Source: Clostridia bacterium (GTDB lineage: Bacteria; Bacillota; Clostridia; Oscillospirales; CAG-272). From it: a stretch of 61,011 nucleotides of DNA. The position numbers were made by a program, and so were the translations under genes. The notes beneath the pieces were generated by a model. The model was not told where the DNA came from. It saw only the letters and a program-made list of their open reading frames with translations, and searched no databases. The stretch covers positions 1-61,011 of the forward strand of contig JAQYLJ010000052.1 in assembly GCA_028720145.1 (NCBI GenBank), given 5' to 3'. Within the stretch, counting starts at the first letter, position 1; every line of letters begins with the position of its first letter. This document shows, piece by piece, positions 8,960 through 16,219 of the stretch.

Positions 8960-9853
8960 ATGAAAGAAAAGTACAAAAAGTGGATGGCGAAACACGCACA
9001 CACGCTTGCGGGGAAACGCGTGGTCGTTACGGGTGCGAACAGTGGGGTCGGTTTTGCCGCCGCCGAGGAGTTCCTCGCGCTCGGCGCGCGTGTCACGCTC
9101 GCCTGTCGGAACCCCGAGAGAGCGAGAGCCGCACGGGAGACACTCACCGCCTGCTATCCCACAGGGGAGGTCGATACCGAGACGGTGGACCTTTCATCGT
9201 TTGCCTCCATTGACGCATTTGCCGCCCGCCTGAAAGAATCGGGCTCGAACATCGATATTTTCTTACACTGTGCGGGGGTCTATTTCCCGAAAGAGCCCGT
9301 GACTGCAGACGGGTACCCCATGACGGTCGGGGTGAACTATGTCGGGACGGTGCGTCTTGCCCGTGCGGTGGAACCGCTGCTCCCGCCTGACGGAAAGATG
9401 ATTTTCACCACCAGTCTGACCGACCGATTCGGGAAACCCGGGAAACAGCCGAAAAAAGAAACCGATGCGGCATACGCCGCGAGTAAGACGCTACTCTCCG
9501 CGTATGTCCTGCGCCGCGCCGCCGAGCGGAGGGCGGGGGAGCCGTCGTTCCTCGCCGTCCACCCGGGCATCACGGCGACCAATCTGCTCTCTCCCGAGAA
9601 GACCACGCGGAAACCGTGGTTTTTCCGTCTGGGACACGCGTTCCTGTTCCTCTTCACCCACTCACCCGAGAAAGCCGCGCTCACTGCCATTCTCGCGGGT
9701 GCGGGCAATGGGGAGAACGGGGATATCATCGGACCGCGCGGTCCCTTCGGCATCAGCGGCTATCCGCATAAGACCCGCTTCTGTCGGAATGTCCACCGCA
9801 CGGCAGAGCACTTCCCCGACGAGGATTTAACGCTGATGCTTTCGAGGGAGTGA
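8960..9853 (+). CDS. Short-chain dehydrogenase/reductase family protein
   Basis: A 297-residue NAD(P)-dependent SDR. The Rossmann glycine motif TGANSGVG is near residues 23-30, the adenine-ring LHCAG motif near 100, a Ser in TTSLTD, and the catalytic YAASK near 172-176. The architecture and the LAVHPGITATNLL segment resemble retinol-dehydrogenase/WWOX-like SDRs, but the substrate cannot be told from sequence. The start is set by AAGGAG 7 bases upstream. It is separated by one base from the following radical SAM gene, so the two are co-transcribed. Confidence 0.85.
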   Translation: MKEKYKKWMAKHAHTLAGKRVVVTGANSGVGFAAAEEFLALGARVTLACRNPERARAARETLTACYPTGEVDTETVDLSSFASIDAFAARLKESGSNIDIFLHCAGVYFPKEPVTADGYPMTVGVNYVGTVRLARAVEPLLPPDGKMIFTTSLTDRFGKPGKQPKKETDAAYAASKTLLSAYVLRRAAERRAGEPSFLAVHPGITATNLLSPEKTTRKPWFFRLGHAFLFLFTHSPEKAALTAILAGAGNGENGDIIGPRGPFGISGYPHKTRFCRNVHRTAEHFPDEDLTLMLSRE

Positions 9854-9854
9854 G

Positions 9855-10772
9855 ATGGAGAGACGCTATCGCACCGCCTCGGAGCAGTTTTCCGAGCTCT
9901 TCGGAGGGAAGACCTATAAGATTTCTCTCTCGGGCGGCATGACCTGCCCGACGAGGGACGGGCATCTCGACACGCGCGGGTGTATCTTCTGCTCTGCGGG
10001 CGGGAGCGGGGAGTTCGCCGAGCCGTATGACGGGTGCCTCGCATCGCAGATCGAGCGCGCCAAAGCGCGGGTACGCAAAAAAGCGGGGGAGCACCCCCGC
10101 TACCTCGCGTATTTTCAGAGTTATACCAATACCTATGCTCCGACTGCATATCTCCGTACCCTGTATGAAGCCGCCCTCGCCGCCCCCGACATTGTCGGTC
10201 TCTCGGTGGCGACCCGCCCCGATTGTCTGGAAGAGACCACGCTCGACCTGCTCGGGGAACTCGCGCGCCGCGTCCCCGTCTTTGTCGAACTCGGACTGCA
10301 AACCACCTGTTCACGCTCGGTCGCGTATATCCGCCGCGGGTACCCGACCGAGGTCTATGACCGTGCGATGACCGCACTCAAACAGCGGGGCATCCATACC
10401 GTCACCCACATCATCTTCGGTCTTCCGGGAGAGACAAGGGAGGACATGATGGCGACCGTGCGCCATGCGGCGGAGATGGGGAGCGAGGGGGTCAAACTGC
10501 AACTCTTGCAGGTGCTCGCGGGCACCGACCTCGCCGAGGACTACCGTGCGGGGAAGTTCGCGACTCTGACGCCCGAGGAATACTATTCGCTTGTCGGCGA
10601 GGCGCTCACCCTCCTCCCTGCGGACACCGTGATTCACCGTCTGACGGGCGACCCGCCGAAGCGCCTGCTCATTGCGCCCCTCTGGGCGGCGGACAAAAAG
10701 CGCGTCCGCGCCGACATGGCGCGGTACTTTGACGAGCACGATATCCGCGCGGGGAGCCGATATGACAAATAA
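9855..10772 (+). CDS. Radical SAM protein, YhcC/YtqA (TIGR01212) family
   Basis: A 305-residue radical SAM enzyme. The [4Fe-4S] cluster ligands are Cys31, Cys43 and Cys46 in CPTRDGHLDTRGCIFC, the unusual long spacing that marks the TIGR01212/YhcC family rather than the common CX3CX2C. Further motifs include GLQTTCSRSV and HIIFGLPGETREDM, typical of the SAM-binding barrel. The reaction of this widespread family was not established at the time of my knowledge. The gene is one base after the SDR gene and ends at a strong terminator. Confidence 0.88.
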   Translation: MERRYRTASEQFSELFGGKTYKISLSGGMTCPTRDGHLDTRGCIFCSAGGSGEFAEPYDGCLASQIERAKARVRKKAGEHPRYLAYFQSYTNTYAPTAYLRTLYEAALAAPDIVGLSVATRPDCLEETTLDLLGELARRVPVFVELGLQTTCSRSVAYIRRGYPTEVYDRAMTALKQRGIHTVTHIIFGLPGETREDMMATVRHAAEMGSEGVKLQLLQVLAGTDLAEDYRAGKFATLTPEEYYSLVGEALTLLPADTVIHRLTGDPPKRLLIAPLWAADKKRVRADMARYFDEHDIRAGSRYDK

Positions 10773-10775
10773 ACA

Positions 10776-10817
10776 GCGCGTTGCCGGAAAATGTAGGCAA
10801 CGCGCCGTATTTTTTTG
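10776..10817 (+). terminator. Terminator after the radical SAM gene
   Basis: A 10-bp stem (10776-10785 with 10796-10805), then CGTATTTTTTT. Confidence 0.88.
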
Positions 10818-10876
10818 ATAAAAACCGAAGACACGAAAGCCGTGCTTACGGGAAGTGAAAATGATGAAATCGGTGT

Positions 10877-11794
10877 TTACGAAATCGACGAAATATCGTA
10901 GGGCGTCGACTGATAGACGAAGTAGTTCAGCCAGTTGGAGAAGAGCAGATTCGCCGCCGAGCGCCAGGTGACGATCGGCTCTTTCGTCGGGTCGTCCGCG
11001 GGAAAATAGTTGCGCGGCACCGGAGTCGACGGGTCGAGGGCACTGTCGCGCAGATACTCTTTTTTGAGGGTGTCGGGGTCGTATTCTCCGTGCCCTGTCA
11101 AAAAGATTTGTCTGCCGTGGCGCGCGGTGACGGCATAGACACCCGCCTCGCGGGAGGATGCGAGAATTTTGAGATCGGGGACCCGCTCGATGTCCGCACG
11201 GTCGATCCCGGTATAACGCGAGTGCGGGGCATAGAAAATGTCATCGAAACCGCGGAAGAGCATGGAGCGCTTGTATTCCACTTCATGCGGGAAAATGCCC
11301 GAGAGTTTCGCGTCGAGCATTTTTTTCGGGATGCCGTAGTGATAGTAGAGCCCTGCCTGCGCCCCCCAGCAGATATGGAGCGTGCTGTACACATGGGTCT
11401 TCGACCACTCCATAATCTCCGCGAGTTCCCCCCAGTATTCGACCTCTTCAAATGCCATGCGCTCGACGGGCGCACCCGTGATGACGAGACCGTCATAATT
11501 GTTATGTTTCACCTCGTCGAAGGTGCGGTAGAACGCATCGAGATGGCTCTCGGGGGTGTTCTTGGATATGTGGGTCTTGGTGTGGAGCAGTTCCATCTCC
11601 ACTTGGAGCGGGGTGTTCCCGAGGAGACGCGAAAATTGGGTCTCGGTCTCCACTTTGGTGGGCATCAGGTTGAGGAGCAGGATTTTCAGAGGGCGAATGT
11701 CCTGTGCCGCGGCGCGGGTCTCTTTCATCACGAAAATGTTTTCTTCTTCGAGAATCTTGACCGCGGGCAGTTCATTCGGAATCTTGATAGGCAT
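10877..11794 (-). CDS. metAA: Homoserine O-acetyltransferase (MetA/HTS family)
   Basis: A 305-residue MetA-type homoserine acyltransferase making the activated homoserine ester used for methionine synthesis. Catalytic residues are at the expected numbers: Cys142 (HICWGAQAG), His235 and Glu237 (TGHGEYD). Residue 111 is Glu (GAPVE), the residue reported in the family to favour acetyl-CoA, whereas Gly111 as in E. coli favours succinyl-CoA. This matches the neighbour, an O-acetylhomoserine sulfhydrylase, which ends one base upstream. AAGGAAAA precedes the ATG. The gene is second in the Met T-box operon. Confidence 0.93.
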   Translation of the reverse strand: MPIKIPNELPAVKILEEENIFVMKETRAAAQDIRPLKILLLNLMPTKVETETQFSRLLGNTPLQVEMELLHTKTHISKNTPESHLDAFYRTFDEVKHNNYDGLVITGAPVERMAFEEVEYWGELAEIMEWSKTHVYSTLHICWGAQAGLYYHYGIPKKMLDAKLSGIFPHEVEYKRSMLFRGFDDIFYAPHSRYTGIDRADIERVPDLKILASSREAGVYAVTARHGRQIFLTGHGEYDPDTLKKEYLRDSALDPSTPVPRNYFPADDPTKEPIVTWRSAANLLFSNWLNYFVYQSTPYDISSIS

Positions 11795-11795
11795 T

Positions 11796-13088
11796 TCAGT
11801 TTTCCTTTACGGCGGCGAGCGCCTGTTCGAGGTCGGCGATGAGGTCTTCTGCCGCCTCGATTCCGCAGGAGTAGCGGATGAGGTCGGGGGAGACCCCTGC
11901 GGCAATCAGTTCTTCATCGGTCATCTGCCGATGGGTGGCGTTCGCAGGATGGAGACAGCAGGTGCGCGCGTCCGCGACATGGGTCTCGATGGCGGCGAGT
12001 TTCAGATGTTTCATCATGGTCTCCGCCGCGGCTCTCCCGCCCTTGACACCGAAACTTACGACCCCGCAGGAGCCGTTCGGCAGATATCTCTGCTGTTTTT
12101 CGTGATAGGGGTCGCCCTCGAGGTCGGGGTAGTGCACCCAAGATATCTTCGGATGGTTTTGCAGATACTTCGCCACTGCCAGCCCGTTCGCGGTGTGCTG
12201 TTTCATGCGGAGGTGTAAGCTTTCCAGCCCGAGGTTCAGAAGGTACGCGCTCTGCGGCGATTGGGTACAGCCGAAGTCGCGCATGAGCTGTGCCGTGGCT
12301 TTGGTGATGTACGCCCCCGCGAGCCCGAATCGCTCGGTGTAGGTGATTCCGTGATAGCTGTCGTCGGGGGTGCACAGACCCGGGAACTTGTCGGGGTATT
12401 TTGTCCAGTCGAATTTCCCCGAGTCGATGACAGCACCGCCGACGGCGGAGCCGTGCCCGTCCATGTACTTGGTCGTGGAGTGGGTGACGATGTCCGCGCC
12501 GAACTCGATGGGACGGCAGTTCACGGGGGTCGCGAAGGTGTTGTCGATGATGAGCGGCACGCCGTGACGGTGCGCGACCTTCGCGAAGAGTTCGATGTCG
12601 AGCACGGTCAGCGAGGGATTGGAGATGGTCTCGCCGAAGACCGCCTTGGTGTTCGGGCGGAACGCCGCCTCGAGTTCCTCTTCGGTCGCATCGGGCGCGA
12701 CAAAGGTGAAGTCCACACCCATGCGCCGCATGGTGACATGGAAGAGGTTATAGGTCCCGCCGTAGATGTGCGCGGAGCAGACCACATGGTCGCCGCAACC
12801 CGCGATGTTGAAGACGGCGAAGAAGTTCGCCGCCTGACCCGAGGAGGTCAGCATCCCTGCGGTACCGCCTTCGAGCGCGGTGATTTTCGCCGCGACACGG
12901 TCACAGGTCGGGTTCTGCAGACGGGAGTAGAAATACCCGCTCGCTTCAAGGTCGAAGAGTTTCCCCATATCTTCGCTGGTCTCATAGCGGAAAGTGGTGG
13001 ACTGAATGATCGGGATTTGGCGGGGTTCTCCGTTCCCCGGGGTGTAGCCGCCTTGGACGCAGACGGTTTCGACAGATTGCTGTTTCAC
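11796..13088 (-). CDS. metY: O-acetylhomoserine aminocarboxypropyltransferase (sulfhydrylase)
   Basis: A 430-residue PLP enzyme of the Cys/Met metabolism family, converting O-acetylhomoserine plus sulfide to homocysteine. The PLP lysine is Lys207 in [11 protein letters not shown]; the preceding IIDNTFATP carries the conserved Asp. I start it at a GTG (13088) because AAAGGAG lies 8 bases upstream and this gives the family's usual length and N-terminus ([13 protein letters not shown]). The longer frame to 13259 runs into the T-box terminator. It is the first gene of metY-metA, controlled by the T-box leader at 13165-13425. Confidence 0.93.
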   Translation of the reverse strand: MKQQSVETVCVQGGYTPGNGEPRQIPIIQSTTFRYETSEDMGKLFDLEASGYFYSRLQNPTCDRVAAKITALEGGTAGMLTSSGQAANFFAVFNIAGCGDHVVCSAHIYGGTYNLFHVTMRRMGVDFTFVAPDATEEELEAAFRPNTKAVFGETISNPSLTVLDIELFAKVAHRHGVPLIIDNTFATPVNCRPIEFGADIVTHSTTKYMDGHGSAVGGAVIDSGKFDWTKYPDKFPGLCTPDDSYHGITYTERFGLAGAYITKATAQLMRDFGCTQSPQSAYLLNLGLESLHLRMKQHTANGLAVAKYLQNHPKISWVHYPDLEGDPYHEKQQRYLPNGSCGVVSFGVKGGRAAAETMMKHLKLAAIETHVADARTCCLHPANATHRQMTDEELIAAGVSPDLIRYSCGIEAAEDLIADLEQALAAVKEN

Positions 13089-13164
13089 GGCAAAGTCTCC
13101 TTTCGGTTTCCCATGTGATTTTTGAATACTTGTCCCGAGGGGTGGGGCAGGCGGAACCCGCGAG

Positions 13165-13425
13165 AAAAACAAAAAAGCACCCGTCTCGTTCTTTGAGACG
13201 GATGACTCCGCGGTACCACTCAAATTCACGGAAATTTCCGTGCCCTCAGGCGCTGACACGCCCCGACGCAGTTTCGCGCGTCAAACGGGAGACCCTACCC
13301 GACGAATCGCTCGAATCTCCGGCTCAGAAGCCATAGACCGTTACCGCTCGACCATCGGCTCGCACCGCCCGCCGATTCTCTGTGCGCCTTGTGGTAGGGT
13401 CCTCTTCCTCAACGCCTTGTAATTT
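13165..13425 (-). promoter_or_regulatory. T-box riboswitch, methionine (specifier AUG)
   Basis: The minus strand carries a full T-box leader. Stem I has the distal AG-bulge/terminal-loop consensus (AGAGAAUCGGCGGGCGGUGC). A hand fold pairs GGC with GCC, a K-turn, then GAAG with CUUC, leaving U-AUG-G on the 3' side of the specifier loop; the AUG is at 13332-13334. The antiterminator bulge UGGUACCGCGG is near 13209-13219. The terminator (stem of CCGUCUC with GAGACGG) ends in a T-run at 13171-13176. The specifier matches the methionine genes downstream. Confidence 0.88.
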
Positions 13426-13431
13426 GAACCT

Positions 13432-13460
13432 ATTATATCGAACTCGCGTGGCGTTGTCAA
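13432..13460 (-). promoter_or_regulatory. Promoter of the Met T-box operon
   Basis: Perfect TTGACA (13455-13460) and TATAAT (13432-13437) on the minus strand, 17-base spacer. Confidence 0.92.
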
Positions 13461-13576
13461 GCACAATGTCAAAAAACGCGTACCCCGCGCTTTCCGTATC
13501 GCCGAGTTTTGAATCCGAATCCATTCATTAGAAATCCTATTCATATCCAAATATATAAGAAATATCAATTTAGCAC

Positions 13577-13605
13577 TTTACTTTCTTAAAGCGCTGTGCT
13601 ATAAT
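13577..13605 (+). promoter_or_regulatory. Promoter of the TrpR-like gene
   Basis: TTTACT (13577-13582) and TATAAT (13600-13605) with a 17-base spacer. Confidence 0.75.
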
Positions 13606-13668
13606 CAGTATCATCAAGCAGAAAGAGCGGGGGAGAGGGAACCGATATGCCCCCCGCGGGAGGCATAT

Positions 13669-13986
13669 ATGGAGAAGAAAATCGACGCGCGCACCGAGAT
13701 GGAACTGCTGTACGGCGTGATGGCGACGCTCGACACCCCCGAGAAGGTGCGAATGTTTCTGTCGGACCTCTGCACCGATAACGAGCGCGAGAATATGGCA
13801 CAGCGAGTGGAGTCCGCCCGTCTGCTCCTCGAAGGGAAGACCTATCAGCAGGTCGCCGCGGCGGTCGAGATTTCCTCCGCGACCCTCAGTCGGGTGAATC
13901 GGTGTATCAAGCACGGAGAGGGCGGATACCGCGATCTTCTCGCCGCGTACCTCGATGGGACGAAACCCGAGGGGACATCCGACTGA
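13669..13986 (+). CDS. TrpR-like repressor, YerC/YecD family
   Basis: A 105-residue all-helical protein of the Trp-repressor fold family found in Firmicutes as YerC/YecD. The C-terminal helix-turn-helix reads TYQQVAAAVEISSATLSRVNR (about residues 64-84), with the LCTDNERENMAQRVE segment before it. Family members are thought to be small DNA-binding regulators, with no established ligand in this branch. The start has GGGAGG 5 bases upstream. It precedes two structured transcripts and the Leu T-box operon, so a role in regulating nearby amino-acid genes is possible but only inferred. Confidence 0.85.
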   Translation: MEKKIDARTEMELLYGVMATLDTPEKVRMFLSDLCTDNERENMAQRVESARLLLEGKTYQQVAAAVEISSATLSRVNRCIKHGEGGYRDLLAAYLDGTKPEGTSD

Positions 13987-14010
13987 TGCTCGTAAAGTTT
14001 TGGAACCCTC

Positions 14011-14039
14011 TTGACAATCCCCGCGTTCTCGTGTTATCA
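14011..14039 (+). promoter_or_regulatory. Promoter of structured transcript 1
   Basis: TTGACA (14011-14016) and TTATCA (14034-14039), 17-base spacer. Confidence 0.7.
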
Positions 14040-14045
14040 TCAGTC

Positions 14046-14199
14046 GACCGCGTTGGATAAGAGAGTCCAAAGTCGAGGTGGATCACGCTTGACCGAGCGG
14101 AGTAGCTATGCGGTTGAAAATGGCCGCTTCTTTGAAAGCGGAGGGCTGTGAGGCTCCGTACTGAACCGTCCGAGAGATCGGTCGGTTCTTTCATTTTTT
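14046..14199 (+). ncRNA. Unidentified structured RNA 1 (leader or small RNA)
   Basis: About 150 bases bounded by a promoter and an intrinsic terminator, with no open frame of note. Visible pairing includes a hairpin at 14072-14093 (GTCGAG with CTTGAC, one bulge), a long-range CGGAG (about 14097-14101) with CTCCG (about 14154-14158) enclosing two small hairpins (GCGG/CCGC and CCGCTT/AAGCGG), and a terminator stem at 14163-14173 with 14178-14188 followed by TTTCATTTTTTC. It has no T-box consensus. I do not recognise it as a known riboswitch class. Confidence 0.55.
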
Positions 14200-14263
14200 C
14201 CGTGCTTGTACTTCTAGCATAAGCACTATCGAAAAATCTGCTCGGCATTTTTGCGTTTTGCAC

Positions 14264-14292
14264 TTGACAGTTTTCTGATTGCCTTATATAAT
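14264..14292 (+). promoter_or_regulatory. Promoter of structured transcript 2
   Basis: Perfect TTGACA (14264-14269) and TATAAT (14287-14292), 17-base spacer. Confidence 0.88.
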
Positions 14293-14298
14293 AGTTTC

Positions 14299-14435
14299 AC
14301 ACTTCACTGGTGCTCCGACGAGGAGAGCCTCGGCATTGCGTAGAGGCCACGGGCAGAATCTTAGGTGATTTTAAGAGCTTCGGCTCCGGGTAGACTGCCT
14401 ACCGTCTTGACTTCGGTCGAGACGGTTTTCTTTTT
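14299..14435 (+). ncRNA. Unidentified structured RNA 2 (leader or small RNA)
   Basis: About 135 bases from a perfect promoter to a strong terminator (CCGTCTTGAC at 14402-14411, TTCG loop, GTCGAGACGG at 14416-14425, then TTTTCTTTTT). Other hairpins are GCCTC/GAGGC (about 14327-14347), GAGC-TTCG-GCTC (about 14373-14384) and GGTAG/CTACC (about 14389-14402). The last overlaps the terminator stem, so a terminator/antiterminator switch is possible. No coding frame and no known class recognised. Confidence 0.55.
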
Positions 14436-14496
14436 CGCCTATGGGGTCTTGACAAATCTATTGGCTTTTTGTGCCGAATATGCCGGAAGTTCCCCC

Positions 14497-14525
14497 TTGA
14501 CAAACCCGCATCGTTTGAGTATACT
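14497..14525 (+). promoter_or_regulatory. Promoter of the Leu T-box operon
   Basis: TTGACA (14497-14502) and TATACT (14520-14525), 17-base spacer. Confidence 0.85.
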
Positions 14526-14530
14526 GTTCC

Positions 14531-14795
14531 TATCTGAAATGCGAAGATGGTATTATGCTAAGGCATCCCCTCTCTTAAGAGACCTGTCGGTCGGTGCGAG
14601 ACAGGAAGAGGCGCCAAGGCAGTCTCGTACCGGAGCAGGGTCCCCGAATCGAGTAAGGGATTCCGGTTTGACCCCGTAATCGGTCATGGCTTGTCTGAGC
14701 CTTGAGTGGTCGCCTAGGGGCGACAATGTCGGGTGGTACCGTGGTTGCTATGCAATCATCCCGCAGAAGTTGTTTTGACTTCTGCGGTTTTTGTA
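14531..14795 (+). promoter_or_regulatory. T-box riboswitch, leucine (specifier CUC)
   Basis: Stem I shows the distal consensus (AGAGACCTGTCGGTCGGTGC). In the hand fold UGC pairs with GCA at the base, a K-turn follows, then GGUA pairs with UACC, leaving U-CUC-G in the specifier loop; CTC is at 14624-14626. The antiterminator bulge GGTGGTACCGTGG is at about 14732-14744. The terminator is CCGCAGAAGT (14761-14770) with ACTTCTGCGG (14778-14787), then TTTTTTG. Its antiterminator sequence differs from the other three T-boxes here. Confidence 0.85.
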
Positions 14796-14826
14796 TTTTC
14801 GGGAAATAACCAAAAAGGGGAAACAT

Positions 14827-16218
14827 ATGGAAAAGACGGAAATGAAACGGATTCTGGTGTCCGATAGGACCCTCTGCGACGGCGCGGTCATGCGGGAGCA
14901 GGGACTCTCGTTCCGCGAGCGTGCGAATGTCGCCGAGGCGCTGTTCGGGCTTGGGGTGGACGCGGTCGAACTGCCTGAGATCACCCGCCCGCGGGAGGAG
15001 ACGGTCATCAATCGCACGATCAGTCTCGCGGCGGGCGAGGTCATGGTGAAGATTCCCGTAGGTCTTACCGAAGAGTCGGTCACGACCGCCTATGAGAGTG
15101 TCCGTGAGGCGAAACGCCCCTGCCTTCAGGTGGTGTTGCCCGTCTCCACTTTGCAGATGGAGTACCGTTGCCATAAGAAAGCGAGAGGGATGCTGGAGGT
15201 CGCGGAGAGTTTGTTCCGCGCCGCCAAAGCCCGTTGTGAGACGGTCGAACTCGTAGCCGAGGACGCCTCCCGCGCGGACGCGCCGTTCCTTGCGTCCCTC
15301 ATCGAAAAAGCCAAAGCGTGCGGTGTGACCTCGGTCACCCTCTGCGATGATGCGGGAATTTGGCTCCCCTGCGAGGCGAAAGCGGCGGTCAAGGATGCGA
15401 CCGCATCGGGCATTGTAGTCTCGGTCAGACCCTCGTCGAAAATCGGCATGGCGGCGGCTGTCGCCCTCGCCGCTGTCCGCGCGGGTGCCACAGGGGTCGT
15501 GACCACGGTCTCGGGAGACGGGCTCACCTCCGCCGCCTTCTCCGACCTCGTGCGTGCACGCGGAGAAGAAATCGGAGTGTCCTGCGCGCTCCGCGAGACG
15601 GGGATTCACAGCGACCTCGAACGGCTGAAGAGTGGTCTCGACGCGGGTGCCGCGGGCGCGTCCTCGCGTACCGATGCCCGTATCCGCCTGACGGGGGACG
15701 CGACTTTGAGGGAGGTCGCCGCCGCTTGTATCTCCCTCGGCTATGAACTCTCGGATAATGACCTCGGCGAGGTGCATCGCGAGGTACAGCGGGTCGCCGC
15801 AAAGAAAGAGCAGATCGGCACACGCGAACTCGAAGCCATCGTCGCCACCGCCGCCATGCAGGTACCCTCGACCTATCATCTCGAAAGCTATGTCGTCTCG
15901 TCGGGGAATGTCATTTCCGCGATGGCGCAACTCACCCTCACCTATAAAGACCGTACCCTCTCGGGCGTGAGCATGGGAGACGGTCCCATCGATGCCGCGT
16001 TCCGCGCGATTGAGCAGATCGCGGGACACCGCTATGAACTCGACGATTTCCAGATTCAGTCGGTCACGAGCGGAAAGGGCGCGGTCGGCAGCGCACTCGT
16101 CAAACTCCGTCAGGGCGGGAAACTCTATTCCGGACAGGGGATCTCGACCGACATCATCGGCGCGAGCATCCGCGCCTACCTCAACGCGCTGAATAAGATT
16201 ATCTACGAGGAAGCATAA
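14827..16218 (+). CDS. LeuA-like protein with degenerate active site and intact leucine regulatory domain
   Basis: A 463-residue homologue of 2-isopropylmalate synthase. The TIM-barrel part aligns along its length (VAEDASRAD, GMAAAVALAAVRAG), but the active site is lost: DTTLRDG reads DRTLCDG (13-19, catalytic Arg replaced by Cys), the metal-binding HxH motif is replaced by RPSSK (201-205), and the GERTGN loop reads GLTSAA (232-237). By contrast the C-terminal LeuA dimer/regulatory domain (about 350-463; GDGPIDA, SVTSGKGAVGSA) is well kept. It is first in the Leu T-box operon and one base before the ligase fusion gene. It probably does not make isopropylmalate; it may sense leucine (inference). 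The start follows AAAGGGG. Confidence 0.8.
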   Translation: MEKTEMKRILVSDRTLCDGAVMREQGLSFRERANVAEALFGLGVDAVELPEITRPREETVINRTISLAAGEVMVKIPVGLTEESVTTAYESVREAKRPCLQVVLPVSTLQMEYRCHKKARGMLEVAESLFRAAKARCETVELVAEDASRADAPFLASLIEKAKACGVTSVTLCDDAGIWLPCEAKAAVKDATASGIVVSVRPSSKIGMAAAVALAAVRAGATGVVTTVSGDGLTSAAFSDLVRARGEEIGVSCALRETGIHSDLERLKSGLDAGAAGASSRTDARIRLTGDATLREVAAACISLGYELSDNDLGEVHREVQRVAAKKEQIGTRELEAIVATAAMQVPSTYHLESYVVSSGNVISAMAQLTLTYKDRTLSGVSMGDGPIDAAFRAIEQIAGHRYELDDFQIQSVTSGKGAVGSALVKLRQGGKLYSGQGISTDIIGASIRAYLNALNKIIYEEA

Positions 16219-16219
16219 G

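Noticed and set aside
14046..14435. The two small RNAs as further T-boxes
   Set aside because: Neither has the UGGUACC antiterminator sequence nor the Stem I consensus.
14827..16218. Calling the LeuA-like gene a normal 2-isopropylmalate synthase
   Set aside because: The catalytic Arg, the HxH metal ligands and the GERTGN loop are all replaced, so the usual activity is unlikely.
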